Notes under the pieces: generated by a model | Told to the model about the DNA's origin: nothing | The model's database searches: none | What the model saw: the letters and a program-made list of their open reading frames with translations, nothing else | Source of the DNA: an uncultured Bryobacteraceae bacterium | GTDB lineage: Bacteria; Acidobacteriota; Terriglobia; Bryobacterales; Bryobacteraceae | DNA length: 64,000 bases | Assembly: GCA_937924525.1 (NCBI GenBank) | Contig: CALDSU010000004.1 | Coordinates: 62,001 to 126,000 of the forward strand | Reading direction: 5' to 3' | Shown here: piece by piece, positions 36,073-46,291 of the stretch | Layout: each line of letters starts with the position of its first letter | Numbering within the stretch: the first letter of the stretch is position 1 | Translations under genes and position numbers: made by a program

Positions 36073-36078
36073 ATTTTA
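36073..36078 (-). promoter_or_regulatory. -10 box TAAAAT for the Gfo/Idh/MocA-TIM barrel unit
   Basis: TAAAAT on the minus strand, 35 nt before the ATG at 36038, with GGAGGAAAAAGGG in between. Unlike most first genes here, this unit would have a normal leader with a Shine-Dalgarno sequence. Confidence 0.4.
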
Positions 36079-36149
36079 CTGCGAACGGCCCGCGCCCGTC
36101 CTTCGCCCGCTTGCGCGGGAGGCCGCCGACTGGCGTAGGCTGGAAAGGT

Positions 36150-37505
36150 ATGGACTCCGCGCTTACCGTCCACCGGTTGCAGTTTGCATTTACTGTCACT
36201 TACCACTATCTCTTCCCCCAGCTCACGATGGGGCTGGCTCTGTTGATCTTCTGGTTCAAGACGCGGGCCTGGCGTTACGGCGATGCGCACGCGAACGCGG
36301 CGGCCCGCTTTTGGATTCGCATCTTCGCCATCAACTTCGCCCTTGGCGTCGTGACCGGAATCCCCATGGAATTCCAGTTCGGGACCAACTGGGCGCAGTT
36401 CTCGAAGGCCGCCGGCGGCGTCATCGGCCATACGCTGGCGATGGAAGGCGTGTACTCGTTCTTCCTGGAATCTACGTTCCTGGGACTGCTGCTAGCCGGC
36501 GAACAGCGCGTCGGCCGCTTTGTGCACTGGCTGGCGGCGCTGTGTGTATTCGTGGGCTCCTGGTTGTCGGGTTTCTTCATCATCGCCACCGACGCCTGGA
36601 TGCAGCATCCGGTCGGCTACCGTCTCGGACCGGACGGGGAAATCTTGCTGGACAGTCTTTGGGCGTTGCTCACCAATCCGTGGCTGTTCTGGCAGTATTG
36701 GCACAACCAGATTGGTTCCGTGGTGACCGCGAGTTTCGTGATGTGCGCGGTAGGGGCGTACTACCTGCTGCAGAAGCAGCACGAGGAATTTGGGAAGACC
36801 TTTCTGCGCTTGGGGGTGCCGGTGGGCCTGGTGGCGGCGTTGTTGATGGCGTTTCCCACCGGCGACGGGCAGGGGCAGATGGTGGCCCGCCATCAGCCGG
36901 TGACGCTGGCGGCCATGGAAGGACTGTTTGACACGGAAAGAGGCGCGCCGATCGCGCTCATCGGCCAGCCTGACGTGGAGAAGCAGCGGCTGGACAATCC
37001 GCTGCTGATCCCCAAGGCGCTGAGCTTTCTGACTTACAAGCGCTGGAATGCGGAGGTGCGCGGGCTCAACGCCTTTCCCCGCGACCAGTGGCCGGACAAC
37101 ATTCCGCTGCTTTACTACAGCTTTCACATCATGGTGGGGCTGGGCACGCTGTTCATCGCACTGATGGCGCTGGCCGGCTATGCGTTATGGCGCGGCCGGC
37201 TGTTTGCCTCGCGTCCCCTGCTGTGGGCGCTGATGCTGGCTTTTCCTTTCCCCTATATCGCCAACACGGCAGGTTGGATGACCGCCGAGATCGGACGCCA
37301 GCCCTGGCTGATCTACGGTTTGATGCGCACTTCGGAGGGCGCCTCCCACCTGGTTTCGGCCGGCAACGGGCTGTTTACGCTGCTGGGGTTCATGGGGCTC
37401 TACACGGTGCTCAGCATGCTGGCGGTGTTCCTGCTGGTGCGCGAGATTGAGCATGGTCCGGAGGTCGCCGCGCCGGCGCCGGAACCCGAAGCGGTGGCGG
37501 CGTAG
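36150..37505 (+). CDS. cydA: Cytochrome bd ubiquinol oxidase subunit I
   Basis: CydA carries haems b558, b595 and d of the bd-type quinol oxidase, which reduces oxygen to water without pumping protons. 451 residues with about nine TM helices; His19 in VTYHYLFPQLTMG is the conserved haem ligand, GNMEGVYS-like LAMEGVYSFFLEST and TNPWLFWQYWHNQIG follow, and GWMTAEIGRQPW contains the late Met ligand. The Q loop looks short, and GRQPW resembles the CIO-type subgroup. TAGGCT 8 nt before the ATG is a weak -10 candidate. cydB follows within 14 nt. Confidence 0.95.
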   Translation: MDSALTVHRLQFAFTVTYHYLFPQLTMGLALLIFWFKTRAWRYGDAHANAAARFWIRIFAINFALGVVTGIPMEFQFGTNWAQFSKAAGGVIGHTLAMEGVYSFFLESTFLGLLLAGEQRVGRFVHWLAALCVFVGSWLSGFFIIATDAWMQHPVGYRLGPDGEILLDSLWALLTNPWLFWQYWHNQIGSVVTASFVMCAVGAYYLLQKQHEEFGKTFLRLGVPVGLVAALLMAFPTGDGQGQMVARHQPVTLAAMEGLFDTERGAPIALIGQPDVEKQRLDNPLLIPKALSFLTYKRWNAEVRGLNAFPRDQWPDNIPLLYYSFHIMVGLGTLFIALMALAGYALWRGRLFASRPLLWALMLAFPFPYIANTAGWMTAEIGRQPWLIYGLMRTSEGASHLVSAGNGLFTLLGFMGLYTVLSMLAVFLLVREIEHGPEVAAPAPEPEAVAA

Positions 37506-37518
37506 AAGGAGAATGGCC

Positions 37519-38553
37519 ATGGAGACGTTCTGGTTTTGCGCGGTCGCGGTGATGGTGGCGATGTACGTGGTGCTGGACGGCTTCGACCTGGGCGTGGGCG
37601 CGCTGCATTTGTGGGCGGCGCGCACGGAGCCGGAGCGGCGGATGTCGCTGCGCTCGATCGGCCCGGTGTGGGATGGCAATGAGGTCTGGCTGCTGGCGGC
37701 CGGCGGCGTGCTCTATTTCGCCTTTCCGGCGCTGTACGCCTCCAGCTTCAGCGGCTTTTATCTGCCGTTGATGGTGGTGCTGTGGCTCCTAATCCTGCGC
37801 GGGACCGCGCTTGAGCTGCGCAACCACCTTGGCAACGCCGTGTGGAGACCCTTCTGGGACGTGGTGTTTTCCGGCGCGAGCGCGCTGCTGGCGGTCTTCT
37901 TCGGCGCGGCCCTGGGCAACGTGGTGCGCGGCGTACCGCTGAGTGCCGACGGTTATTTCTTCCTGCCGCTCTGGACGCATTTTGGGGTGCGGGGGGAAGT
38001 GGGGATTCTCGATTGGTACACCCTTCTGGCGGGCGTGGCCGCGCTGGTGACGCTGCTCAGCCACGGCGCGCACTGGCTGGCGCTGAAAACGGCGGGACCG
38101 CTCCACGAGCGGGCGGAGAAGGCCGGGCGCGCGCTGTGGCCGGTGCTCCTGGCGGTGACGGTCGCGCTGACGGCGGCCAGTTTCGCGGTGCAGCCGCGGC
38201 TGGGCGCGCGCTTTACCGAGGCGCCTGGCAACTTCGTGTTCCCCGCGCTGGCGGTGGCGGCGCTGGCGCTGATGCGCGTGTGGCGGGACGAGTTGAAACG
38301 CTTTCTGGCCTCGTGCGCGTTCATCATCGGCATGCTGACGAGCGCCGCCGCCGGAGTCTATCCCTACGTCCTGCCTTCCCACCAGGACGCCGCGCGCGGG
38401 CTGACCATTTATAACGCCGCCGCGCCGCAGCCAGGCCTGACCTGGGGGCTTTATTGGTGGGCGCCGGGCATGCTGCTGGTGACCGCCTACTTCGTGTTCA
38501 CCTATCGCAACTTCGCCGGCAAGGTTTCCGGCGAAGAAGGCGGGCATTACTGA
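37519..38553 (+). CDS. cydB: Cytochrome bd ubiquinol oxidase subunit II
   Basis: 344 residues, about eight TM helices, beginning METFWFCAVAVMVAMYVVLDGFDLGVG, with the conserved GPVWDGNEVWL and FPALYASSFSGFYLPL segments. It is the structural partner of CydA in the bd oxidase. The ATG at 37519 is preferred over the in-frame ATG at 37513, because AAGGAG at 37506-37511 is then 7 nt upstream. No separate CydX or CydDC genes are present in the window. Confidence 0.94.
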   Translation: METFWFCAVAVMVAMYVVLDGFDLGVGALHLWAARTEPERRMSLRSIGPVWDGNEVWLLAAGGVLYFAFPALYASSFSGFYLPLMVVLWLLILRGTALELRNHLGNAVWRPFWDVVFSGASALLAVFFGAALGNVVRGVPLSADGYFFLPLWTHFGVRGEVGILDWYTLLAGVAALVTLLSHGAHWLALKTAGPLHERAEKAGRALWPVLLAVTVALTAASFAVQPRLGARFTEAPGNFVFPALAVAALALMRVWRDELKRFLASCAFIIGMLTSAAAGVYPYVLPSHQDAARGLTIYNAAAPQPGLTWGLYWWAPGMLLVTAYFVFTYRNFAGKVSGEEGGHY

Positions 38554-38584
38554 CCGGAAGGATTTGCGCCGGCGCGCCGGTTCG

Positions 38585-38593
38585 TGTCAGAAT
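38585..38593 (+). promoter_or_regulatory. Extended -10-like box TGTCAGAAT
   Basis: TGT then CAGAAT (38588-38593), ending 10 nt before the ATG at 38604, without a Shine-Dalgarno sequence. Weak match; listed because of its position. Confidence 0.25.
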
Positions 38594-38603
38594 CACGCCT
38601 TCG

Positions 38604-39838
38604 ATGGACGCACCAACGTACGAGCTGCTTTTACGGGGCGGGACGCTGATGGATCCGGCGCTGCCTGTCGACCGGCGGGCCGACCTGGCGGTCGCGGGGG
38701 GCCGCATCGCCGCTATCCTCGACCCCGGAACCGAAGCGAGCGCCGCCCGCACGCTGGACGTGAGCGGGTTGCGGGTGACGCCTGGATTCATCGACCTGCA
38801 CGTGCACGTGTTCTCGGGCGTCACCCATTACGGCGTCGACCCGGACCCCACCTGCCTGGCTCGCGGCGTCACGACGGCGCTCGACGCCGGTTCCAGCGGC
38901 GCGCTCACTTTTCCCGGCTTTCGTAAGTTCGTGATCGACGTCAGCCAGACGCGGGTGCTGGCGCTGCTCAACATTTCCGCGCTGGGTATGGTGCCCGGCC
39001 AGGAGACGCCGATCGAACTGGGCGAACTCGAAGACCTGCGTTTCTGCGACGTGCCGCTGGCGACAAAAATCATCGAGGCCAACCGCGACCGGATCATGGG
39101 CGTGAAGGTCAGGCTCTCGCATTTTCTCGCCGCGGGAGGCAAGAACGAAAAAGGAGCGCTGTTGCGGGCGCGCGAGGCCGCCGACGCCGTGGGGCTCCCC
39201 TGATGGTGCACTCGCCCTGTTCCAGTCTGTCGATCGGCGAGGTCCTGGCGGAGATGCGCCCCGGCGACATCCTCACCCACTGTTTTCACAGCCACGCCTG
39301 CGGCATCGTCGGCCGCGACGGCCGGGTGCCGTCCGTGGTGCGGAAAAAAGTGGAAGAGGGTCTGCGGCTGGACGTGGGTCACGGGCGGGGCAGTTTCACC
39401 TTCGAGGTCGCCCGGTCGTGCATGGGGCAGGGCGTGCTGCCGGACACGATCAGCAGCGATCTGCACGTGTACAACCTGCATGGGCCGGCATTCGACCTGG
39501 TGACCACGATCAACAAGTTTCTCCACCTGGGCATGGAATTAGGAGAGGCGCTGCGGCGGGTGACCACGACTCCGGCCCGGGTGCTGGGGATGAGCGGCGA
39601 AATCGGCACGCTGCGGCCCGGCGCGTGGGCCGACCTGGTGGCTCTGGAGCCGTGCGAGGGCGAACATGCGCTGACCGATAGCTCTGGCCGCACCGAGGTG
39701 GCGCGCCGCTGGGTGGCGCCGCGCGTCGTGATCCGCGGGGGCGCCGTGGTGGACGTGCTGCCCCGGCCGGAATCGTCGGGCGACTACTTCGGTCCGCCGC
39801 GGGTGCCGCCGCAACCGGAGACCTCAGGACAGCGATGA
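38604..39838 (+). pseudogene. Amidohydrolase/deacetylase (dihydroorotase-like), frameshifted at 39201
   Basis: The N-terminal half (38604-39203) has LLLRGGTLMDPALP, TPGFIDLHVHVFSG (HxH) and IMGVKVRLSHF, with the usual metal-bridging Lys position. It stops at TGA 39201-39203 right after AADAVGLP. The C-terminal half continues from 39203 in the next frame with MVHSPCSSLSIGEVL, DILTHCFH, SSDLHVYN and GTLRPGAWADLVAL. Adding one C to the C run at 39197-39200 restores an unbroken reading frame of about 411 codons. The lesion is single and lies in a homopolymer, so this may be an intact gene with a consensus error. Likely a COG3964-type metal hydrolase; substrate unknown. Confidence 0.75.
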
Positions 39839-41424
39839 CGGGCCGCTGCGGGTTCTGGTTGCTGCTCGTGGCCGGCGTGGTTCACGCCGAAGTGGTCCTA
39901 TCGCCGCTGTTCGGGGACCACATGGTTTTGCAGGCTGGCGTCCGCGTCCCGGTGTGGGGCTGGGCCGCTCCCGGCGAAGCGGTGACCGTGGAATTCCGGG
40001 GTGAGCGCCATACGGTGCGGGCCTCGGCGAGCGGCGAGTGGCTCCTCCACCTCGGACCGCTGCCGGCTGGCGGTCCGGACGAAATGCGCATTGCGGGAGA
40101 GACGTGGCGCCATTTCAGCCGTGATCACGACTCCTGGGCGCCGCCGGAGCAACTACGGCTGACCCACCTGCGCAACACGGGCGTGAATGACCTGATGATT
40201 CGCGACGTGCTGGTGGGGGAGGTGTGGCTATGCGGCGGCCAGTCAAATATGGAGTGGCCGGTGGCGGCCATGGCGGACGTGGCGCGGGAACTGGCCGGAG
40301 CGGAGCGGCCCCGCCTGCGGCTGTTCACGCAGGACCGCGTGGTGGCCAGTCAGCCGCAGCGGCTGGCCGCGGGCCGGTGGGTGGCCAGCACGGCGGATAC
40401 GGCGCGCGATTTCTCGGCGGTCTGCGCGGTCTTCGGGCAGCGGCTTCAGGATGTGCTGGGCGTGCCGGTGGGGCTCCTGGACAATTCCTGGGACGGCACG
40501 TACCTCGAATCCTGGCTCCCCCGGGAGGCGCTCGAGCGCATTCCGGAGTCGCGGCCGTGGCTCGACTTGTGGAAACAATATGCGCGCGACTCTCCGGCGG
40601 CGCGGGCGGAGTTCGCCCGGCGGTTGGAAGAATGGCAGCGGCTCGCCGCGGCCGCGCAGGCCGAAGGCCGCCCGACCCCGGTGAGCCCGGGACAACCGCG
40701 CGGTCCGGGGCACAAGTACAGTCCCTACGGTTTGTTTAACGGAATGGTTGCTCCGCTGGCGCCCTTTGGTTTGCGCGGCGTGGCCTGGTACCACGGCGAA
40801 GGCAACGCCGAGCGGGCGGCCGAATATGAGACGCTGCTGGTCTCGCTGATCCACGAATGGCGTGCGGCATGGCGCGCGCCCGACCTGCCCTTCCTGCTGG
40901 TCCAACTTCCGAATTACGCCCAGCAGTATGCGCCCGCGGGGGCCTGGTCGGCGATTCGGGAAGCGCAGGCCACGGCGGCCGGACGCACCGGCAGCCACCT
41001 GACCGTAACGATCGATTTGGGCGACCCGGGCGACATCCATCCGCGCCGCAAGCGGCCGTTCGGCGAGCGGCTGGCGACGACGGCGCTGGCGCGGGTCTAC
41101 GGACGGCCCGGCTTTCCTTCCATGGGTCCCGAGTTCCGAACCACGACCGTGGAGGGATCGCGCGCCCGGTTGCGTTTTCGCCATACCGGCGGTTTGCGGC
41201 TGCTTCCTCGGGAGGACGGACGCAGCGGATTCCTGCTGGCGGGCGTGGATCGGGTCTTCCACCGCGCGACCCGCGCCCGGCTGGAAGGGGAAGAACTGGT
41301 GGTCGAGAGCGCGGCCGTCTCGCGCCCGGCCGCCGTACGCTACGCGTGGGAAGATGATCCGCCCTCCGCGTTGACAGATGCCACGGGCCTGCCGGCGCCG
41401 CCGTTTCGCACGGACCAGTGGTGA
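39835..41424 (+). CDS. Sialate O-acetylesterase (SGNH family)
   Basis: 529 residues with a signal peptide (about 1-18, ending VVHAE). The N-terminal beta domain (LFGDHMVLQAGVRVPVWGWAAPGE) is typical. The SGNH hydrolase domain has WLCGGQSNMEW (catalytic Ser), LLDNSWDGTYLESW, and the Asp-His pair in DPGDIHPRRKRPFGERL. It removes O-acetyl groups from sialic acids or other acetylated sugars in the periplasm or outside the cell. Its ATG overlaps the preceding stop (ATGA). It is convergent with the TPR gene, with 3 nt between them. Confidence 0.87.
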   Translation: MTGRCGFWLLLVAGVVHAEVVLSPLFGDHMVLQAGVRVPVWGWAAPGEAVTVEFRGERHTVRASASGEWLLHLGPLPAGGPDEMRIAGETWRHFSRDHDSWAPPEQLRLTHLRNTGVNDLMIRDVLVGEVWLCGGQSNMEWPVAAMADVARELAGAERPRLRLFTQDRVVASQPQRLAAGRWVASTADTARDFSAVCAVFGQRLQDVLGVPVGLLDNSWDGTYLESWLPREALERIPESRPWLDLWKQYARDSPAARAEFARRLEEWQRLAAAAQAEGRPTPVSPGQPRGPGHKYSPYGLFNGMVAPLAPFGLRGVAWYHGEGNAERAAEYETLLVSLIHEWRAAWRAPDLPFLLVQLPNYAQQYAPAGAWSAIREAQATAAGRTGSHLTVTIDLGDPGDIHPRRKRPFGERLATTALARVYGRPGFPSMGPEFRTTTVEGSRARLRFRHTGGLRLLPREDGRSGFLLAGVDRVFHRATRARLEGEELVVESAAVSRPAAVRYAWEDDPPSALTDATGLPAPPFRTDQW

Positions 41425-41427
41425 AGA

Positions 41428-43077
41428 CTACCGGAGCGCCAGAGCCTTGGCTTCATCCTGAGCCGCGCCGGCCGCGTCTCCCATTGCTTTGCGGGCGACG
41501 CCGCGATTGTGATACGCGTTCGCATAGCGGGGGTTCAGACGGATGGCCTCGGAGAAATCCTCGATTGCCTTCCGGTAGTCTTTCAGGCGCAAATAGGCGA
41601 AGCCGCGCGCGTTCCAGGCTTGCGGAAGGTCGGGTTGTAATTTCAGAGCTTCGTCCAGCGCCGCGATGGCCTCGCGGAGCTTTCCGGACTGGAGCTGTTG
41701 CCGCCCACGCGTATGCCATTGTTCGGCGGAGAGTCCCGCGTCGCGCCTGGGACGGGCCGGTTCGGCGGGCGGTGGCTGTTCGGCCGCAGGCGCAGCGGCG
41801 CGTTCGGTCCGCGGCGCGGGAGGCGGGGGCGGCGCGGAGGCCGGGGGGCGCTCGGGCGCGGGTTCCGCCGGGCGCGGCGCCGCGGCTGCCGCCGCGGCCT
41901 TCTGCTGTTCTTCCAGCGCCGCCTTGGCGCGTTCGAGCACGCGGCTGGCCTCGGCGTGATTCGGGTTCAAATCCACGGCGCGTTGAAGGTCGAACGCCGC
42001 TTGCGCAAAGTCGCCCAAAAGAAAATACGCGCTCCCCCGCGCGAACCAGGCGTCGGCGTTTTGCGGATTCAGTTCGATCGCTTTGCTGCGGTCAGCCAGG
42101 CCCTCCTCGTGACGGCCCAAAAAGTGATACGAACCGCCGCGAGCCAGATAAGCCTCGGCGGAATCAGGCAGGAGGCGCACGGCCTCATTGCGGTCCGCCA
42201 GCGACGCGGCGTACTTCTGCTGCTGGACGTACACGGAGGCGCGCGCCAGGTAAGCGGCGGGGTTCGACGGGTCCAGTTTGAGCGCCGCCGTGAAGTCCGC
42301 CACGGCGTCTTCGAGCCGTCCCACCAGCCGGTAGGCCTCCCCGCGCAGGACATACGCGCGGGCGGAGTTCGGATTTAATTCCAACGCGCGCGTCAGGTCG
42401 GGGACGCCGCGGTCGAAGCGGCCCATCTGGCCATAGGCGAACCCGCGTTCCAGGTAGGCCTCCGCCGTATCGGGCTCGATGCGGACCCAGGAATCGAAGT
42501 CGTCGACCGCATCCTGGTAGCGGCCGAGCGCGGCGTAAGTCAGTCCGCGCTCGCGGTACCCTTCCGGGCGATCCAGACGGAGCTTGATCGCCCGCGTGAA
42601 ATCTTCGAGCGCGAGCTGGTTTTCGCCAAGCTGCCGGTATGCCTTGCCGCGGCCCAGGTAGCTTTCCGGGCGCTCGAACTTGAGCCGGATGCTGGCGGCG
42701 AAATCTTCCACGGCTTTACCGGGGAGTTGGAGAGTTAGGTAGCATTCTGCGCGCGCGGCGAGGGCGGGCGCATCCTCGGGACGCAGGTCGAGCGCTCGGG
42801 TGAGGTCTTCCACCGCGCGATGGCAATCGTTCTGTTGCGCGTACAGGCGGCCGCGCTGCGACCATGCGGGGGCGTAGGCCGGATCGGTCTGCGCCGCCTC
42901 GCCGTAGCGGGCCAGCGCGGAGGCGGTGTCCCCGGCGGCCTCCAGTTTTTGGCCGGCCTCCACCAGTCGCGCAGCCCGGCGCGAATCGGCGCGCTGCGCC
43001 AAGGCAGCGCCGGCCATCCCCCCGAGACACAGAAACAGAATCGCCCTGCGCAACGTGCACCCGTCCCGGCGAGCCAC
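41428..43077 (-). CDS. Secreted TPR-repeat protein
   Basis: 549 residues from a GTG, with a signal peptide (about 10-28, ending GAALAQ). It has about nine consecutive TPR units (for example ALARYGEAAQTDPAYAPAWS and ALEDFTRAIKLRLDRPEGY), then a Pro/Ala-rich linker (about 390-445) and three more TPRs at the C-terminus. TPRs bind other proteins; the linker lets two TPR blocks act separately. It follows tpiA by 8 nt in the deoB-tpiA operon. The specific partner is unknown. Confidence 0.82.
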   Translation of the reverse strand: MARRDGCTLRRAILFLCLGGMAGAALAQRADSRRAARLVEAGQKLEAAGDTASALARYGEAAQTDPAYAPAWSQRGRLYAQQNDCHRAVEDLTRALDLRPEDAPALAARAECYLTLQLPGKAVEDFAASIRLKFERPESYLGRGKAYRQLGENQLALEDFTRAIKLRLDRPEGYRERGLTYAALGRYQDAVDDFDSWVRIEPDTAEAYLERGFAYGQMGRFDRGVPDLTRALELNPNSARAYVLRGEAYRLVGRLEDAVADFTAALKLDPSNPAAYLARASVYVQQQKYAASLADRNEAVRLLPDSAEAYLARGGSYHFLGRHEEGLADRSKAIELNPQNADAWFARGSAYFLLGDFAQAAFDLQRAVDLNPNHAEASRVLERAKAALEEQQKAAAAAAAPRPAEPAPERPPASAPPPPPAPRTERAAAPAAEQPPPAEPARPRRDAGLSAEQWHTRGRQQLQSGKLREAIAALDEALKLQPDLPQAWNARGFAYLRLKDYRKAIEDFSEAIRLNPRYANAYHNRGVARKAMGDAAGAAQDEAKALALR

Positions 43078-43085
43078 GCCCGGAA

Positions 43086-43835
43086 TCAGAAGTGGACGAT
43101 GGAGGCGAAGGAAACCGGGTCGAGGCTGGCTCCGCCCACCAGTCCGCCGTCGATTTCCGGCTGCGCCATCAATCCCTTGATATTGTCCGGCTTCACGCTG
43201 CCGCCGTAAAGGATGCGGACGGCGCGGGCGGCCTCCGCGCCAAACTTGCCCTCCACCTGCGCGCGGAGGACCCGATGGGCGTCGGCGGCGATCTCCGGCG
43301 TGGCGGTGCGGCCGGTGCCAATGGCCCAGACGGGCTCGTAGGCGATGACAATCCGGCTGAACTCGTCGGCGGTGAGCGGAGCAATGCCGCCCTGGAACTG
43401 GCCGGTCAGCACGGCTTCCGTCTGGCCGGCTTCGCGCTCGGCCAGCATTTCGCCGACGCAGACGATGGGAGTCAGGCCGGCCTCCAGCGCCGCGCGGGTG
43501 CGCTTGAGCACCGTTTCCTCCGTCTCGCCGAAGAACTGCCGCCGTTCGCTATGGCCGATGATGACGTGCGAGCAACCGCTGGCCTTCAGCATCGGCGCGG
43601 ACACCTCGCCGGTGTAGGCGCCTTCCTTGAGCCAGTAACAGTTCTGCGCGCCCACCTGGACGCGGCTGCCCCGCGTGGCGGCCACGGCCGCCGCCAGGTT
43701 GGTGAACGAGGCGCAGATCACCATCTCGCAGTGCGCCGCCGAGGCGACCAGAGGCAGGAACTTCTCGAAGAAAGCTGTAGTTTCGGCGGGAGTCTTGTAC
43801 ATTTTCCAATTGCCCGCCATCACAGGGGTTCTCAT
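43086..43835 (-). CDS. tpiA: Triosephosphate isomerase
   Basis: Interconverts dihydroxyacetone phosphate and glyceraldehyde 3-phosphate. 249 residues with the whole active site: Asn and Lys in AGNWKMYK, His in [11 protein letters not shown], Glu in [12 protein letters not shown], and the C-terminal phosphate loop [12 protein letters not shown] and GGLVGGASL. Length is standard. The start overlaps the deoB stop by 4 nt (ATGA), and the TPR gene follows. Confidence 0.97.
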   Translation of the reverse strand: MRTPVMAGNWKMYKTPAETTAFFEKFLPLVASAAHCEMVICASFTNLAAAVAATRGSRVQVGAQNCYWLKEGAYTGEVSAPMLKASGCSHVIIGHSERRQFFGETEETVLKRTRAALEAGLTPIVCVGEMLAEREAGQTEAVLTGQFQGGIAPLTADEFSRIVIAYEPVWAIGTGRTATPEIAADAHRVLRAQVEGKFGAEAARAVRILYGGSVKPDNIKGLMAQPEIDGGLVGGASLDPVSFASIVHF

Positions 43836-44992
43836 AGGATTTCGGGTAAAAAGCTGGTTCCTTTCGCGATTTCGGTTTGAAAATTCCGGGCTACAGTCTG
43901 GCCGATGTCGGCCAAGGAGTCGCGGGTGTCGAGATCGGCGGCGCGCGCGTTGGGCCCATAGGCCAGCAGCGGGGTGTACTCGCGGCTGTGATCGGTGGAC
44001 GGGGTCGTGGGGTCACAGCCGTGATCCGCGGTCAGGATGGCCAGATCTTCCGGACCAAGACGGGCTTCCAAGACAGGCAGCCACGCATCGAACTCTTCGA
44101 GCGCCTGCGCGTAGCCCTCCACGTCGTTCCGGTGGCCGTAAAGCTGGTCGAAATCCACCAGGTTCACCCAAACGAAACCGTGGGGAGTGCGGTCGAGCGC
44201 CTCCAGCGTGCGCGCCATGCCCTCGGCATTGTTCTTCGTCGGGAAAGACAGGGTGAGGCCACGTCCTGAGAACACGTCGGCGATCTTGCCGACGCCGGTG
44301 ACGGGGACGCCGCGTTCAGCCAGGCGATCGAGCAGCATGCCTCGAGGGGGCGGCACGGCGTAGTCGTGGCGGTTTGCGGTCCGCACGAACCGGCCGGCGG
44401 AACCCACGAACGGGCGCGCGATCACGCGGCCGACTTGGTGCGGTCCGGTCAGCAAGCCGCGGGCGATCTCGCACATCCGATACAGTTCCGGGACAGGGAT
44501 CACCTCTTCGTGAGCGGCGATCTGAAACACGCTGTCGGCCGAGGTGTAGACGATGGGACGCCCGGTGCGCAGGTGTTCCTCCCCCAATTCGCGGATAATT
44601 TCCGTGCCGGAGGCCGGCTTGTTGCCCAGCACGCCGCGGCCGATGGCCTGCTCGAACGGTTCGATGATTTCCTGCGGAAAGCCCTGGGGGTACAAAGGAA
44701 ACGGCCGGTCCAGATGAATGCCCGCCATCTCCCAGTGCCCGGTGGTGGTGTCCTTGCCCGGAGAGGCCAGGGCGCAGCGGCCGAAGGCGGCCAGCGGACG
44801 CGGGGCGGGCGCGATGCCGGGCAGACTTTTCAGATTTCCCAGACCCCAGCGGGCCAGATTCGGCAGGCGCAGCGGGCGCCGGCGGGCCAGGTTGCCCAGC
44901 GTATCGCTGCCCGCGTCCCCATAGGCGCCGGCGTCGGGCATCTCGCCGACACCGACGCTGTCGAGGACAACGACCGCGATGCGCCGCCACAT
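43832..44992 (-). CDS. deoB: Phosphopentomutase
   Basis: DeoB interconverts (deoxy)ribose 1- and 5-phosphate in nucleoside salvage. 386 residues from the ATG at 44992; the open frame continues upstream but is not conserved. The N-terminus [15 protein letters not shown] carries the first metal Asp. [16 protein letters not shown] holds the catalytic Thr; [33 protein letters not shown] and [20 protein letters not shown] supply the metal ligands. This alkaline-phosphatase-fold family needs Mn2+. First gene of the deoB-tpiA-TPR unit; divergent from the Gfo gene. Confidence 0.95.
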   Translation of the reverse strand: MWRRIAVVVLDSVGVGEMPDAGAYGDAGSDTLGNLARRRPLRLPNLARWGLGNLKSLPGIAPAPRPLAAFGRCALASPGKDTTTGHWEMAGIHLDRPFPLYPQGFPQEIIEPFEQAIGRGVLGNKPASGTEIIRELGEEHLRTGRPIVYTSADSVFQIAAHEEVIPVPELYRMCEIARGLLTGPHQVGRVIARPFVGSAGRFVRTANRHDYAVPPPRGMLLDRLAERGVPVTGVGKIADVFSGRGLTLSFPTKNNAEGMARTLEALDRTPHGFVWVNLVDFDQLYGHRNDVEGYAQALEEFDAWLPVLEARLGPEDLAILTADHGCDPTTPSTDHSREYTPLLAYGPNARAADLDTRDSLADIGQTVARNFQTEIAKGTSFLPEIL

Positions 44993-44998
44993 GCTTCG

Positions 44999-45007
44999 AG
45001 CGTAGCA
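44999..45007 (-). promoter_or_regulatory. Extended -10-like box TGCTACGCT for deoB
   Basis: On the minus strand, TGC then TACGCT ends 6 nt before the deoB ATG, with no ribosome-binding site in between. It is one of several short-spaced -10 candidates in the window. Confidence 0.3.
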
Positions 45008-45082
45008 CGGCGGGTTCGGCGGGCCGCCGGCGGCGGTGTTAGCATAAGAGCTTACGCGCAAATCGCGGAGTTTGCATCGAGT

Positions 45083-46285
45083 ATGCAGTCCCGACGCAAG
45101 TTTCTCGGTGGGGTCGCGTCCGGTTTGGCCGGCACGCTGGCGTCGCCCCCCGTCCTGGGCGCCAATGAGCGCATTCGCCTGGGCGTCCTGGGCGCGGGGG
45201 AGCGCGGCATGGTCCTGCTCCGCGAGGCGATGAGCTGTCCGCACACGGAAATCGCGGCAGTTGCGGACGTCTACTCGCGCCGGGCCGAGGAAGCGGCCAA
45301 AATTGCGCCGGCAGCCAAGCTTTACGCGGACTTCCGCTCGCTGCTGGATGAGACGGCCATCGACGCGCTGCTGATCGCCACGCCGCAACACCTGCATGCG
45401 GAGCACTTTATCGCCGCGGTTGCAGCAGGCAAACATATTTACCTGGAGAAAGCCATGGCCTTCACAGTGGACCAGGCGAAACAAATGCGGGCGGCATACC
45501 GGAACGCGGCGGGCAAGCTGACCGTGCAAATCGGCCACCAGGGCTGTTCGTCCGGGCTGATGGAAGATGCGCGAAAGTTCGCCACCGCGGAGAATCTGGG
45601 CAAGGTGTCGGCGATTGTCGCGCGGATGTTCCGCAACACGCCGCACGGCAAGCCGCAGTGGTCGCGGCCGGTCTACCCGGACATGACGCCGGAGAACATC
45701 CGGTGGGAGCAGTTTCTGGGGGGCGCGCCGGCGCGTGAGTTCGACCCGCACCGGTTCGCCAACTGGCGGCTCTACTGGGATTACTCGGGCGGCAACGTGT
45801 TCGAGAACATGAGCCAGCAGCTTTGTTTCTGGACGAAGGTGCTGGACTTGGAGATTCCCGCGCGGGCGAGCATGACGGGCGGGGTGCACGTGTGGCAGGA
45901 CGGGCGGGAAGTGCCCGACACGATGCAGGTCACCCTCGAGTACGCGGGCGGGTTGATGTTTTCATGGACTTCGGGGTTCGGCAACAACCACCTGGGCGTC
46001 TCCGAGGACGTGCTGGGCACCGACGGCACGCTGTCGAAGGGGCAGCAGATCCGCTACTACCCGCAAAAAGTGAACCGGCCGCAGGCGAACGAATTGGCGG
46101 GCATGGAGCGGACGCCGCCGGCGGCGCACCTGCGGAACTTTCTCGACAGCGTCCGCGGGGGCGCGACGCCAAACTGCCCGTTCGAGACCGGCTACCGGGT
46201 CTCGATCGCCTGCCGGATGGCGGTGGAGAGCTACCACCAGCAGCGTCCGGTGTGGTGGGATGCGGCGCGCGAAGAGATTGTCTGA
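45083..46285 (+). CDS. Exported Gfo/Idh/MocA-family oxidoreductase, second copy
   Basis: 400 residues. N-terminus [21 protein letters not shown] is a textbook Tat signal (SRRKFL), then [14 protein letters not shown] (NAD(P)-binding), [31 protein letters not shown] and [15 protein letters not shown]. The C-terminal domain is the usual Gfo/Idh/MocA beta sheet. Probably a periplasmic sugar dehydrogenase. It begins a unit with meaB, mtnP, a glycosyltransferase-like gene and a DUF1080 gene, though only the next few are tightly spaced. Only distantly similar to the copy at 34746. Confidence 0.87.
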   Translation: MQSRRKFLGGVASGLAGTLASPPVLGANERIRLGVLGAGERGMVLLREAMSCPHTEIAAVADVYSRRAEEAAKIAPAAKLYADFRSLLDETAIDALLIATPQHLHAEHFIAAVAAGKHIYLEKAMAFTVDQAKQMRAAYRNAAGKLTVQIGHQGCSSGLMEDARKFATAENLGKVSAIVARMFRNTPHGKPQWSRPVYPDMTPENIRWEQFLGGAPAREFDPHRFANWRLYWDYSGGNVFENMSQQLCFWTKVLDLEIPARASMTGGVHVWQDGREVPDTMQVTLEYAGGLMFSWTSGFGNNHLGVSEDVLGTDGTLSKGQQIRYYPQKVNRPQANELAGMERTPPAAHLRNFLDSVRGGATPNCPFETGYRVSIACRMAVESYHQQRPVWWDAAREEIV

Positions 46286-46291
46286 AGCACC

